From: Clostridium akagii DSM 12554
Lineage (GTDB): Bacteria > Bacillota > Clostridia > Clostridiales > Clostridiaceae
DNA: 64,000 nt
Reading direction: 5' to 3'
NCBI RefSeq assembly: GCF_000686725.1
Contig: NZ_JMLK01000011.1
Coordinates: forward strand, 62,001-126,000
The notes under the pieces were generated by a model. That model had not been told where the DNA came from and did no database searches. It saw only the letters and a program-made list of their open reading frames with translations. This document shows positions 44,652-54,622 of the stretch, one piece after another; position 1 is the first letter of the stretch, and every line of letters starts with the position of its first letter. The translations under genes and the position numbers were made by a program.

Positions 44652-45215
44652 ATGAGAAAAAAGGATGATGAAAAAGAAAAAAAAATAAAAGAAGCAGTAA
44701 TTAAATTAATACTTCAAGAAGGTTTTTATGGTACGTCTATTTCAAAGATCGCTAAAGAAGCAGGGGTTTCTCCAGCCACAGTATATATATATTTTGATAA
44801 CAAAGAGATTATGTTTCAAGATATTTATCGTGAGTACTCAGAAGAAATTTATAATTATCTTTTAAATAATGTACATCAAGGAATGGGAGGACAGCAACTT
44901 ATAGAAATACTTGTTAGGAGTTATTATAATTATATTCGGGAAAATAAAGAAATTTTCAACTTTGTAGATCAGTTTTCAAATTGTCCCTCATTAGCTAGTG
45001 GTTGCTTAGAAATGCAAGGCATTTGCAATATTAATAATTTGATAGTTGAGATGAAAAATAACCGTATTATAAAGGATTATAATAATGATAATTTACTGGC
45101 GATTCTGTTTTGTCCAGTAAAAGAAATTGCGGTGAATAAAAATAAAAGTGAAGCAGAAATGGTAGAATTGCTCCAAGAGATGATCAAAATTATTCAGAAT
45201 GCTTTGCTAATTTAA
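44652..45215 (+). CDS. TetR/AcrR-family transcriptional regulator
   Basis: 187 residues. The N-terminal TetR HTH is clear (KEAVIKLILQEGFYGTSISKIAKEAGVSPATVYIYFDNKEIMFQDIY), and the ligand domain is helical. The ATG at 44652 has AGAGGTGG upstream; an ORF extension to 44613 has no site. The ftsH gene lies 51 bases downstream, possibly co-transcribed. The ligand is unknown. Confidence 0.9.
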   Translation: MRKKDDEKEKKIKEAVIKLILQEGFYGTSISKIAKEAGVSPATVYIYFDNKEIMFQDIYREYSEEIYNYLLNNVHQGMGGQQLIEILVRSYYNYIRENKEIFNFVDQFSNCPSLASGCLEMQGICNINNLIVEMKNNRIIKDYNNDNLLAILFCPVKEIAVNKNKSEAEMVELLQEMIKIIQNALLI

Positions 45216-45266
45216 AATCAAGATAATTTAGTTAATAATATATTTAGAAAGAGAGGTGGATCTCTG

Positions 45267-47072
45267 ATGAAAAAAAAATCAAGCGTTGTTGGTTCAACAA
45301 TAATTTTCATTATTGTTGTTATTGCAGCACTATCGCTTTTTAAAACAAATCAGACTTCAAAAACTATTAATTTTAATGAATTTCAGAATGATTGGACCAA
45401 TAAAACTATAAAAAGCTTCACGGTAGAAGAAGATAAAATGTTAGTTTCGGGAACTTTAAAAAATGGAACTACATATGAAACGGTTGTCCCATCTGCCAGA
45501 TTATTTCAATTCATTAAAGATCATCCAAAGAGTGCGGATGTTCAGGAAATATACCTAAAACCTGCAACTTTACCTATATGGTTACAGTATTTGCCTACGG
45601 TACTAATGATATTAATGTTTGTATGGTTTTTTTCTTCAATGATAAAGCAGTCCAATGGTGCAGGTGGTGGTGCTGCAATGAAGTTTGGTAAAAGTAAAGC
45701 AAAACTTGTGGATCCTAATAATAAGAAGAAAGTTAGTTTTGATGATGTTGCAGGAGCAGATGAAGAAAAAGCTGAGCTTGCAGAAATAGTTGATTTTTTA
45801 AAGCAACCTAAACAATATATAGATATGGGCGCTCGTATACCAAAAGGTGTTTTACTTGTAGGACCTCCGGGAACGGGTAAGACACTTCTTGCAAGAGCTA
45901 TTTCAGGTGAGGCTGGAGTACCATTTTTTAGCATCTCCGGTTCGGATTTTGTAGAAATGTATGTAGGTGTAGGAGCTTCCAGAGTAAGAGATTTGTTTGA
46001 GCAAGCAAAAAAGAACTCGCCTTGTATAGTTTTTATAGATGAAATTGATGCTGTGGGAAGACAAAGAGGTGCAGGAATTGGTGGAGGAAATGACGAACGA
46101 GAGCAGACATTAAATCAGCTGTTAGTTGAGATGGATGGATTTGGAGAAAATGAAGGAATTATAATGATTGCAGCTACGAACAGAGCTGATGTACTTGATC
46201 CAGCACTACTAAGACCAGGTAGATTTGACAGACAAATACTTGTTGGAGTCCCTGATACAAAGGGTAGAGAAGCAATTTTGGCAGTGCATTCAAAAAATAA
46301 GCATCTTGAACCAGAAATTAAGCTTAGTGTACTTGCTAAGAGAACACCAGGATTTACAGGTGCAGATCTTGAAAACTTAATGAATGAATCAGCACTTTTA
46401 GCTGTACGAAGAGCTAAAAAACTTATAGGCATGGATGAGCTTGAAGAAGCAGTTACAAGAATAGTAGCCGGACCTGAAAAGAAAAGCAGAATAGTAAGTG
46501 AAGAAGATAGAAGGCTTACAGCATACCATGAGGCAGGACATGCGATTGTAATGAAATTACTTCCAAGGCTTGATCCTGTTCACCAAATAAGTATAGTTCC
46601 TAGAGGGATGGCTGGAGGGTATACTATGCATCTTCCAGATGTGGAAAGTTCATATATGTCCCGTTCAAGACTTGAAGATGAAATCGCAGGACTCCTAGGT
46701 GGAAGAGTTGCAGAAAAACTAGTTATTGGAGATATAAGTACTGGTGCAAGCAATGATATTGAAAGAGCAACTTCCATAGCAAGGAAAATGGTAATGAGCT
46801 ATGGAATGAGTGATACTCTTGGACCAATAACCTTTGAATCGGGTAGTGACGATGTATTTGTTGGTAGAGATATGGGTAAAAGTAAAAGCTATAGTGAAGA
46901 AGTTGCAAATAAAATAGATGAAGAAATAAAAAAAGTTATAGATGAAGCATATAATAAAGCATTGACGCTTCTAACTGACAATAGGAGTAAACTTAATGCT
47001 GTTGCTGAAGAACTTTTAGTAAAAGAGAAACTTGAGGCAGCGGATTTTCAAGAAATATTTGCAAGAAGCTAA
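45267..47072 (+). CDS. ftsH: ATP-dependent zinc metalloprotease FtsH
   Basis: 601 residues. Two N-terminal membrane segments (~8-25 and ~105-125) surround an external loop. The AAA+ domain has Walker [15 protein letters not shown], Walker [16 protein letters not shown] and the SRH region [21 protein letters not shown]. The M41 protease has HEAGH and the third ligand Asp in [22 protein letters not shown]. It degrades membrane and soluble regulators. Ribosome site GAGAGGTGG. A terminator follows. Confidence 0.98.
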   Translation: MKKKSSVVGSTIIFIIVVIAALSLFKTNQTSKTINFNEFQNDWTNKTIKSFTVEEDKMLVSGTLKNGTTYETVVPSARLFQFIKDHPKSADVQEIYLKPATLPIWLQYLPTVLMILMFVWFFSSMIKQSNGAGGGAAMKFGKSKAKLVDPNNKKKVSFDDVAGADEEKAELAEIVDFLKQPKQYIDMGARIPKGVLLVGPPGTGKTLLARAISGEAGVPFFSISGSDFVEMYVGVGASRVRDLFEQAKKNSPCIVFIDEIDAVGRQRGAGIGGGNDEREQTLNQLLVEMDGFGENEGIIMIAATNRADVLDPALLRPGRFDRQILVGVPDTKGREAILAVHSKNKHLEPEIKLSVLAKRTPGFTGADLENLMNESALLAVRRAKKLIGMDELEEAVTRIVAGPEKKSRIVSEEDRRLTAYHEAGHAIVMKLLPRLDPVHQISIVPRGMAGGYTMHLPDVESSYMSRSRLEDEIAGLLGGRVAEKLVIGDISTGASNDIERATSIARKMVMSYGMSDTLGPITFESGSDDVFVGRDMGKSKSYSEEVANKIDEEIKKVIDEAYNKALTLLTDNRSKLNAVAEELLVKEKLEAADFQEIFARS

Positions 47073-47089
47073 TTAATTTAACAATTTTA

Positions 47090-47119
47090 AACACTGAGGA
47101 GAAATCCTCGGTGTTTTTT
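47090..47119 (+). terminator. ftsH terminator
   Basis: ACACTGAGGA, GAAA, TCCTCGGTGT, then TTTTTTG. Confidence 0.95.
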
Positions 47120-47287
47120 GTTTCATTAATACTTAGTTAATATTGATACGAGCCAGAAGGGTAGAATGACTATATTTAGTGCAAGAATTGAAAACAAGTA
47201 GATTAATGACATATCAAGTGAAATTTGATAAAATTATATAGTATATAACTTTGAAATTCATAAGATGATAAATACAGTGAGGTAAAA

Positions 47288-47953
47288 ATGAAAAAAATAT
47301 TAATAATTGAAGACGATGTGCTACTTAGAAAATATATAGAAGAATATTTGGTGGGATATGATTACGAAGTTCAGATTGTAACAGATTTTAATAATGTAAA
47401 AGAAGAGACTTTGAAAGCTAGCGCTGATCTAGTGCTTTTAGATATTAACCTTCCAAAGTTTGATGGATTCTATTTTTTGAAGGCTATTAGAAATAAATTA
47501 ACTGTGCCAGTAATCATAGTGTCTGCAAGAAGCTCTGAGGGAGAGCAAATAAGGGGAATGAATATGGGAGCTGATGACTATGTAACCAAGCGATTCAATA
47601 TGGGAATTTTGGTTGCAAAAATCAATGCAGTGCTTAGAAGGACTAATACTGATAAAAATAACAGTATAAAAATCAATGATATTATGCTCATTTGTGAAAG
47701 TATGCAACTTAAGGCAAATAATAAAATAATTGAACTTAGTAAAAATGAATACAAGCTTCTCAAAATTTTTATGAGTAATTATAATAAAGTTGTTTCTAGG
47801 GAAGAGCTCTTGGAGGAACTTTGGGATGATACTGTATTTGTGGACGATAATACACTTACGGTTAACATAACAAGACTTAAAAAGAGATTAGATCAAGTGG
47901 GAGTAAAAGAGTCAATTATAACTAAGAGGGGGATTGGATATGTCTTTACTTAA
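47288..47953 (+). CDS. OmpR-family response regulator (BceR-like)
   Basis: 221 residues. Receiver with phosphoacceptor Asp in LVLLDINLP and the acidic DD near the start (IIEDDVLL). The usual K-P reads K-R (VTKRFN). The C-terminal winged helix ends with the transactivation loop and NITRLKKRLDQVG. The next gene is a truncated Bce-type sensor kinase, so this regulator has probably lost its sensor. Related systems respond to antimicrobial peptides and control an ABC transporter. Confidence 0.88.
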   Translation: MKKILIIEDDVLLRKYIEEYLVGYDYEVQIVTDFNNVKEETLKASADLVLLDINLPKFDGFYFLKAIRNKLTVPVIIVSARSSEGEQIRGMNMGADDYVTKRFNMGILVAKINAVLRRTNTDKNNSIKINDIMLICESMQLKANNKIIELSKNEYKLLKIFMSNYNKVVSREELLEELWDDTVFVDDNTLTVNITRLKKRLDQVGVKESIITKRGIGYVFT

Positions 47954-48509
47954 GAGTATAATTGATACCTTGAAAAAAGAAAAAATAGCTATAATTTTAT
48001 TCCTATGTAATACGCTTACAATTATGCTTTATTACTATTTTCTGTTTGATAAACAATTTGATATATATCCAATAATATTAACGGATACTTTTTTATTATG
48101 TTATCTTGTATATAAATTTTTTGTGTACAGGACCTTGAACATTTCATTGAGAGAGGGAAAAGTTAGTCCACAATATAAAATAAAATCAGGTTATATTTTT
48201 GAAGATGTGCTTAATGGCTTAATGGATGTACATAATTATTATATTTCTAAAATTTATAGTATGGAAGCAAAATACGAAGAAAGAAATAAAATTTTGGAAG
48301 AATGGATTCATAATATGAAGACCTCAGTGTCGATTATAGAACTTGCATCAGAAATGGGGAAAAATCAAAACTTGGGCAAAATAATTGATGATATTGCAGA
48401 TGAGAGCAACAAGCTTCAAGAAAACCTTGAGGGAGCATTAAATTTATTTAGAATTAATGATTTTAGAAGGGACTATATGCCTGAAAAGATAAATCTTAAA
48501 CGCTATTAA
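47940..48509 (+). pseudogene. truncated intramembrane-sensing histidine kinase (BceS-like)
   Basis: About 190 residues remain: two membrane segments (~18-60) and the dimerisation helix with its phospho-His (EEWIHNMKTSVSIIELA). It stops at DYMPEKINLKRY, just before the ATP-binding domain. The next readable frame belongs to a permease. An internal deletion removed the kinase ATPase domain, the ABC ATPase and the permease's start. ATG at 47940 overlaps the regulator gene. It is unlikely to signal. Confidence 0.8.
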
Positions 48510-48527
48510 GTATTCCATGAAAGATAA

Positions 48528-49372
48528 ATTGGAAGGTCTAATTTAGTTATAGGTATTATAGGAATAGCTATTCTTATAGCTTCATTGATAGTTTTTCAAA
48601 AAACAATAAATCAAGAATTTAAAAACAGTGGAAATATGCTGATTGTATCAGTTGTATTAACGATTGTATCTCTATATCTTATAATAGGTTTTATTATGAG
48701 TCTCATAGTAACAATATCAAAAATGTTTAAAAGCTTCTATAACAATAATATCCTATGTTTAAATTCCCTCACACACAGGTTTGTTGCTTATAGGGCAGTT
48801 TTATATATAGTAACATTACTTGTTGCAGGAGCTATGATACTTCTTTCTATTAACTATTCTATGTATAAATCAACGGAAAATTATATTAATTACCATTATC
48901 CCTATGACTTAAGCTTCATAGCAGAAAAAAAAATACCGCAGAGAATTATATTTGCTATGATGTATTAGTGAATTTAAATAATAACATTGAGTACAAATAT
49001 ATTAAAAACAATTTAATAGAGAAGTTTAATAAAATAGGTGGAAATAGCATAAAGAAAAGCTTAGTGTTAAAAACTGAAAAATTCAATAAAGAAATTAACA
49101 GTAGAGGATTTATGTTATTTACATCATCCTTTCTTGGAATTATGTTCTTGATGGGTAGTGGGGCTGTTTTGTATTTCAAAACATTTACATCCTTAGAGGA
49201 TGATAAAAATAGATCCAATCAATTAGTTAAAATAGGGCTTACATACAAGGAGATAAGCAGTGATATTATCAAGGAAATCGGAACAATATTTTTAGTCCCT
49301 CCAGTTCTTGCTATAGTTTTTACTGGATATTATCTTTCCAAAATGTTTACAGTGAAAGGAAACGGAAGCTAA
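48528..49372 (+). pseudogene. FtsX-type (BceB-like) permease remnant in two frames
   Basis: 48528-48968 reads VIGIIGIAILIASLIVFQK, ...IIGFIMSLIVTISKMFKSFYNNNILCLNSLTHRFVAYR, and ends at a stop at about 48966. 48968-49372 then continues in another frame with the final membrane segments (FMLFTSSFLGIMFLMGSGAVLYFKT). The two halves together look like the middle and end of a BceB permease broken by a frameshift. The N-terminal part is missing. Confidence 0.75.
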
Positions 49373-50291
49373 TTTATGGAGTATTTGTTCTTTTCCCAAA
49401 TAATATTTTTTATAACAGCATCACAGGAACTGAAATATTGTTTACTACTGTTTTCTTTTTTATAACATTTATATATTATAGCGATATTAAATATAAGTAT
49501 ATTATAATTGGAGTTCTTACAGCCGTTGATGCTATGATAAAACCATTTTTTATTTTATTCTTTTTAGTGATATTTATATTAGAATTAGTACTAAAAAATA
49601 AATGGGTTGCTGTAATAAAACATAGCACAATTATATTATTTATCAGTATGTTATGTATTTCACCATGGATTTACAGAAACACAAAACTTTTTGGTGAGTT
49701 TACTCCTATTTCAAATAATAGCGGCATAGTACTGTACATAAATAATAATTCGCAAAATAATTATGGTAGGTGGATGCCTGCTGAAAATGTGGAAAACTCA
49801 ATTGTAACAAAAAAAGATTATATTAAAGCAAATGCCACAGAGAAAAATAGAATGTTGACTGTTGCAGCTAAAAAATGGATAATAACTCATCCAAAGCAAT
49901 TTTTCATGCTAGGATTTAAACGATTGTCTAATACATATCTTAGCAGTGATGATGTGAATTATAGCATATATGGAACGGGGTTAAGTAGCAATGCTCAAAT
50001 AGCATTAAATATATATGTAAATGATATTAAATGGTTAGTATTCATATTAGCTATAATTTCAATAATTATATATACCATAAAAACTATTTGTAATTTAATG
50101 AGTAGAAAAAAATAGCCTCATATAGTGCGTATAATTTGATCCTATTTTACATGTTTACTTGTGTATATTTTGTTACTGAGGGTCAGGCACGTTACTCATT
50201 TCCAGTTATACTAATAGCAATATTCTTTGCAATATGTTTGCTAGAAGATGGTATTTTATTTATAAAAAGCAAGCGAAATTCAGATTGGTAG
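49373..50291 (+). pseudogene. remnant of an ArnT/PMT-family glycosyltransferase
   Basis: The frame that runs through the permease end gives YGVFVLFPNNIFYNSITGTEILFTTVFFFITFIYY (49375 on) and reaches a stop at 50113-50115. It shows several membrane segments and ISPWIYRNTKLFGEFTPISNNSG, a typical loop of dolichyl-phosphate-mannosyl/ArnT-like proteins. A further piece, YFVTEGQARYSFPVILIAIFF, lies in another frame to 50291. The N-terminal catalytic end is absent, so the gene is dead. Confidence 0.7.
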
Positions 50292-51034
50292 ATCATTTCC
50301 AAAAGGTTATGAATTAATAAATCATCTCATGAATTTACCTCCAATATATTTTCTGGAATTTTCACGTCTATGGTAAAGCCATCTATATCATTAGATATTT
50401 GTCTGCAATTTTCAAATTAAGGAAAAGTTTACCAATATCATTTCGTAAGTTAATATTGGTAGTTGCTTTCAGCACACTGACTGCTTTTCTTAAATTATTT
50501 AAGCAATCTTTAGAAAGTGAATAACAATTTTGAATACTTTTTTAACGTAAAATTAGTTTTCTTAAGCTCATTATTAAGTTTTCTGGTTTTAATTTTTTCA
50601 ATAACTATACTTCTAATTAAAAAACAAATTAAATTCAATTCAATAGAACTAGTTCTATAGTCAAGAGAGAGCAGTATTTAGTTGTGCTAATAGTTTTAGT
50701 TTTGTAAGAAGGGAAAATAGGAAGGTTTATATTTAAAAATGATGGCACAGGGCCGAGGATACACCTATAAGAATTGCTGGAATATGGTTATTAATAAATG
50801 GTCTATCAGCAATAATTAGTATGAATTTATTATAGAATTAATTACACAGTAATTTTTCATCATCTAAAATAGTAATTTACAGAGGTTAGAATAAATATTT
50901 ACGTTATATTGAGTAAATTGATATATAATATTATTAAGATATTAAACTATGGGCAAGGAAGGGAAACAAAAGAACAAGCTAAATACATTACGAGTATGTT
51001 ATAGAACATAAATCAGCCAGGGGGTGCCTTAATC
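50292..51034. other. eroded DNA with short coding relics, no intact gene
   Basis: On the minus strand, 50327-50545 gives two overlapping pieces (LNNLRKAVSVLKATTNINLRNDIGKL and ISNDIDGFTIDVKIPE) that suggest a frameshifted sensor-kinase remnant. On the plus strand near 50750-50840 a short hydrophobic piece (RIAGIWLLINGLSAIISMNL) is visible. I cannot identify either with confidence. The block ends with the GGGGGTG ribosome site (51020-51026) of the response regulator. Confidence 0.35.
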
Positions 51035-51769
51035 ATTAATATTATAATTGCAGATAATAATAAAAATGCTAGAAGTGAATTAATCAATATAATTCAAGGT
51101 AAAAATTATGAATTTAATGTTATTGAACAGATTGATGATGTGGAAGAGGCATTAAAAATAATAAATAATTTGAAACCAGATATTTTCATAACAGATATAT
51201 TTATAAAAGGTATAGAAGTGATGGGATTAATTAAAACAATAAAAGAGAGTTTCATAGGTACTAGAGTTATTGTATTAAGTGAATTTGATAATTTCAAATA
51301 TGTTAGAGAAGCTTTTATAAACGGTGCAATTGATTATTTGTTAAAACCTATTAATGAAAAGGAGCTCCTTGGCATTTTAAATAAAGTTAATGAAGAAATC
51401 AAAGCTGAAAAAACAAAAAATTTAAAATATAAAAATGGGAAAAAGGTAATCCAAGAGGCAAAATTTTATATCAATGAACATTATAATAATGATATATCAT
51501 TAAAACTTGTAGCTGAACATGTATTTTTAAATGCAAATTATTTTAGTACACTTTTTAAAGAAGAAACTGGTATAAATTTTATTGATTATTTAATAGATAC
51601 TAGAATTGTTGCTGCTAAAGAATTGCTTAAGCAACCAGGGGTTAAGATTTATGAAGTTGCTAGGATTGTTGGTTATGAAGAGGTTGCTTCATTCAATCGA
51701 GTATTTAAAAAAAATGTAGGAGTAACACCTAAAGAATATGTAAACTTATCCATACACTACCATTCATAA
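51035..51769 (+). CDS. YesN-like response regulator with AraC DNA-binding domain
   Basis: About 244 residues. The receiver domain (INIIIADNNKNARSELINII..., phosphoacceptor Asp in IFITDIFIKG, VIVLSEFD, LLKPI) is followed by two AraC HTH motifs (VAEHVFLNANYFSTLFKEETG and IVGYEEVASFNRVFKKNVGVTPKEY). The only start in place is ATT (51035) or ATC (51032) after GGGGGTG; the first canonical codon is GTG at 51140, which would remove half the receiver. Either a rare start is used or the start has mutated. The paired kinase is missing. It lies just before the mannan genes and likely controls them. Confidence 0.75.
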   Translation: MNIIIADNNKNARSELINIIQGKNYEFNVIEQIDDVEEALKIINNLKPDIFITDIFIKGIEVMGLIKTIKESFIGTRVIVLSEFDNFKYVREAFINGAIDYLLKPINEKELLGILNKVNEEIKAEKTKNLKYKNGKKVIQEAKFYINEHYNNDISLKLVAEHVFLNANYFSTLFKEETGINFIDYLIDTRIVAAKELLKQPGVKIYEVARIVGYEEVASFNRVFKKNVGVTPKEYVNLSIHYHS

Positions 51770-51808
51770 GTAATTGTAGCTATCTAATAGGTTTTTAACT
51801 GTAAACAG

Positions 51809-51895
51809 CTGAATTTATGTTAATAAAACTGAAGTTTTGTAGTTTTAAAATAAATTAAAGTAACATATAATTTAAATATAAAGTATATACTTTTG
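51809..51895 (+). promoter_or_regulatory. mannan promoter module, copy 1
   Basis: ~90 bases nearly identical to 53213-53300 at identical spacing: two CTGAA boxes 20 bases apart (51809 and 51829), ATGTTAATAAAACTGAA, then ATTAAAGTA-CATATAAT as a -10 region and AAAGTATATAC. The weak -35 and direct repeats suggest an activator of AraC type. Confidence 0.65.
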
Positions 51896-51994
51896 AGAAA
51901 TCGTATAACATGTAAGTAATTGATTACAATAAAACGTTTTCGAAGTATACAATTATACTGTTTTATGGTAAATATTACAATGGGAGTGATGGTT

Positions 51995-53014
51995 GTGAGT
52001 AAAGTTAAAATTATAGGTGAAGCAATGAAAAATGTACCATGGCAAGATAAACCAGAAGATTATAAGGGAGTAGTATGGAGACATGATGCTAATCCAATTA
52101 TAGGATGGAATCCAATCCCAAAAGCTGCTCGTATTTATAATAGTTCAGTAGTTCCTTTTGAAGGTGGATTTGCAGGTATATTTAGAGCAGACCACAAAAA
52201 TGGTACAGCCCGTATACATTTAGGTTTTAGTAAAGATGGATTAAAATGGGATATAAACAATGAAGAGATACAATGGAATGATGAACAAGGACAGCCTTAT
52301 CAACCAGGTTATTCTTATGATCCACGTTTAGTTAAATTAGAAGATACCTATTATATTGTCTGGTGTACAGATTTTGGTGGTGCTTCTTTGGCTTTAGGAA
52401 AAACTACAGATTTTAAAGAATTTACAAGGCTTGAAAATCCATTTATTCCATTTAATAGAAATGGAGTATTATTCCCAAGAAAGATTAATGGGAATTATAT
52501 ATTGCTTAGTAGACCAAGCGATAGTGGTCATACTCCTTTCGGAGATATATTTCTTAGTGAAAGTCCAGATCTAGTATATTGGGGAAAACATAGAAGGGTT
52601 ATGACTAGTGGTGGAGCTGGTTGGTGGCAAGGAACTAAAATTGGCGCTGGAGCAGTACCAATAGAAACATCAGAGGGATGGTTAATGTTTTATCACGGTG
52701 TTTCTGGAACTTGTAATGGTTTTGTTTATAGTTTTGGAGCTGCAATATTAGATTTAGAAAATCCATCTAAAGTTTTATATAGGACAAGAGATTATGTATT
52801 AACCCCAGAAAAAGAATATGAAACTACAGGTTTTGTACCAAATGTAACTTTCCCTTGTGCTACATTACAGGATGCTGAAACTGGTAGAATAGCAATCTAT
52901 TATGGAGCTGCTGATACTTTTTCAGCTGTAGCATTCGCTGAGGTAGATGAATTAATTAACTATATTAAAGCCAATTCACAATTATTACCTGGAGATGCTG
53001 AAGAATATAGATAA
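51995..53014 (+). CDS. GH130 beta-1,4-mannooligosaccharide phosphorylase-like (GH130_2 type)
   Basis: 339 residues with the five-bladed propeller of GH130. RADHKNGTARIHLGFSKDGLKW and SYDPRLVKLEDTYYIVWCTDFGG contain the Asp proton donor; KIGAGAVPIETSEGWLMFYHGV is the phosphate-binding region. Enzymes of this group cut mannose units as alpha-mannose-1-phosphate from mannooligosaccharides. The GTG at 51995 follows GGGAGTGA; the frame to 51920 has no site. No signal peptide, so it works on imported oligomers. Confidence 0.88.
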   Translation: MSKVKIIGEAMKNVPWQDKPEDYKGVVWRHDANPIIGWNPIPKAARIYNSSVVPFEGGFAGIFRADHKNGTARIHLGFSKDGLKWDINNEEIQWNDEQGQPYQPGYSYDPRLVKLEDTYYIVWCTDFGGASLALGKTTDFKEFTRLENPFIPFNRNGVLFPRKINGNYILLSRPSDSGHTPFGDIFLSESPDLVYWGKHRRVMTSGGAGWWQGTKIGAGAVPIETSEGWLMFYHGVSGTCNGFVYSFGAAILDLENPSKVLYRTRDYVLTPEKEYETTGFVPNVTFPCATLQDAETGRIAIYYGAADTFSAVAFAEVDELINYIKANSQLLPGDAEEYR

Positions 53015-53212
53015 AGCATATCACAGAATTTGTGATATGAATTGTAAATCCTTAAATCATCTTTGAATGAGAGGCTTAAGGATTTATTTATATGATGATG
53101 CTAGATAAGAAAGTGAAATTATATTTATTTTGTCATATATATCTATAAAACGTATACATTTTATATGTATACGTTTTATTTTTGCTTTTTTTTAAATTTT
53201 AAATCTAAAGAA
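53015..53212 (+). terminator. three hairpins after the first GH130 gene
   Basis: CATATCAC/GTGATATG at 53017-53039, AAATCCTTAA/TTAAGGATTT at about 53046-53085, and the best terminator ATAAAACGTATACAT/ATGTATACGTTTTAT at 53145-53179 followed by TTTTTGCTTTTTTTT. The first GH130 gene is thus a separate transcription unit. Confidence 0.8.
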
Positions 53213-53300
53213 CTGAAATTATGTTAATAAAACTGAATATTAGTTGTTTTAAATAGTATTAAAGTATCATATAATATATTAATAAAGTATATACCTTTGA
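53213..53300 (+). promoter_or_regulatory. mannan promoter module, copy 2
   Basis: Same module as 51809-51895: CTGAA at 53213 and 53233, ATGTTAATAAAACTGAA, ATTAAAGTATCATATAAT and AAAGTATATACC at the same spacing. It should start the operon epimerase, GH130, mannosidase and esterase. Confidence 0.65.
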
Positions 53301-53376
53301 TAAAAAGGTATGAATTGTAAACGATAATAAAGTATATCCATTTCTATAAATTATATTTTATAAGGTGATGATTAAA

Positions 53377-54582
53377 ATGCCAAATAGTAAAATTAGTAAA
53401 GAAAAATTTATATCAGATGTACAAAATGAACTTACTGATGACATATTAAAATTTTGGATAGAAAATACTGTAGATGATGAGTTTGGTGGATTTTATGGAA
53501 AAATTGATAATGAACTTAAAATTGACAAGAAGGCACCTAAAGGGTCAGTATTATATGCTAGGATTCTATGGACATATTCATCGGCGTATAAATTATACAA
53601 AAAGGATGAATATTTGTTTATGGCAAAAAGGGCATATGAATATATAATCAAATATTTTTGGGATTATGAAAATTCAGGTGTATGTTGGCTAGTGGACTAT
53701 GAAGGTAAGCCTTATGACACAAAGAAACAAATATATGGACAAGCATTTACTATATATGCGTTAAGTGAATATTATATGGCTACAGGAGAAAAAGAAAGTC
53801 TAGAGAAAGCAATGTTATTATTTAATGCTATAGAGAAGCATAGCTATGACAGTGAGAATAAAGGATATTTCGAAGCATATTCTAAGGAATGGAACTTACT
53901 TGAGGATTTGCGTTTAAGCGACAAGGATATGAATGAAAAAAAATCAATGAACACCCATCTGCATGTACTAGAAGGTTATACAAACTTATTTAGAGTTTAT
54001 AAATCTAAAGAATTAGAAGCAAAGTTAAAAGAGATTATTGAAATTATAGTTTTACATATTATAGATAAAAATACACATCATTTTAAATTGTTTTTTGATG
54101 AAGTGTGGAATAGTAAAGTTAAAACTGTATCCTATGGGCATGATATTGAAGGAAGTTGGCTCCTTGTTGAAGCAGCTGAAGTTCTTGGAGATAAAAAATT
54201 GTTAGACCAGATTAAAATTATTGCATTGGATATGGCTGAGGCAGTTTTAGATCAAGGAATAGATACAGATGGTGGTATTATAAATGAACTCCATGAGAAT
54301 GGAGAAATGGACAGGGACAAGCATTGGTGGCCACAAGGAGAAGCGGTTGTAGGATTTTTAAATGCATATCAGCTGTCTGGTGATGAAAAATATCTGGAAT
54401 CTTCCTATAATATGTGGAACTTTATCGATAAAAATATAATCGATAAAGTTAATGGCGAGTGGTTTTGGATGGCTAAAGGTGAAGGGAATGATCATGATAA
54501 ATTACCCAAAGTTGACATGTGGAAATGCCCTTATCATAATAGCAGAACATGTTATGAAGTAATAAAAAGACTTAATAAATAA
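53377..54582 (+). CDS. AGE-family epimerase, cellobiose/mannobiose 2-epimerase-like
   Basis: 401 residues of the (alpha/alpha)6 barrel AGE family. WSYGHDIEGSWLLVEAAE (SYGHDIEGSWL), HLHVLEGYTNLFRVYK and KHWWPQGEAVVGFLNAYQ hold the catalytic His residues. The family interconverts the reducing-end glucose and mannose of disaccharides. With the GH130 next to it, it fits conversion of mannobiose to mannosylglucose. Start ATG after TAAGGTGATG; the GTG-ATG pair at 53365 is in frame but lies on the ribosome site. Confidence 0.9.
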   Translation: MPNSKISKEKFISDVQNELTDDILKFWIENTVDDEFGGFYGKIDNELKIDKKAPKGSVLYARILWTYSSAYKLYKKDEYLFMAKRAYEYIIKYFWDYENSGVCWLVDYEGKPYDTKKQIYGQAFTIYALSEYYMATGEKESLEKAMLLFNAIEKHSYDSENKGYFEAYSKEWNLLEDLRLSDKDMNEKKSMNTHLHVLEGYTNLFRVYKSKELEAKLKEIIEIIVLHIIDKNTHHFKLFFDEVWNSKVKTVSYGHDIEGSWLLVEAAEVLGDKKLLDQIKIIALDMAEAVLDQGIDTDGGIINELHENGEMDRDKHWWPQGEAVVGFLNAYQLSGDEKYLESSYNMWNFIDKNIIDKVNGEWFWMAKGEGNDHDKLPKVDMWKCPYHNSRTCYEVIKRLNK

Positions 54583-54622
54583 TATAAATAAATGATTTTA
54601 TTAAATAGGGGGATAAGTACAA

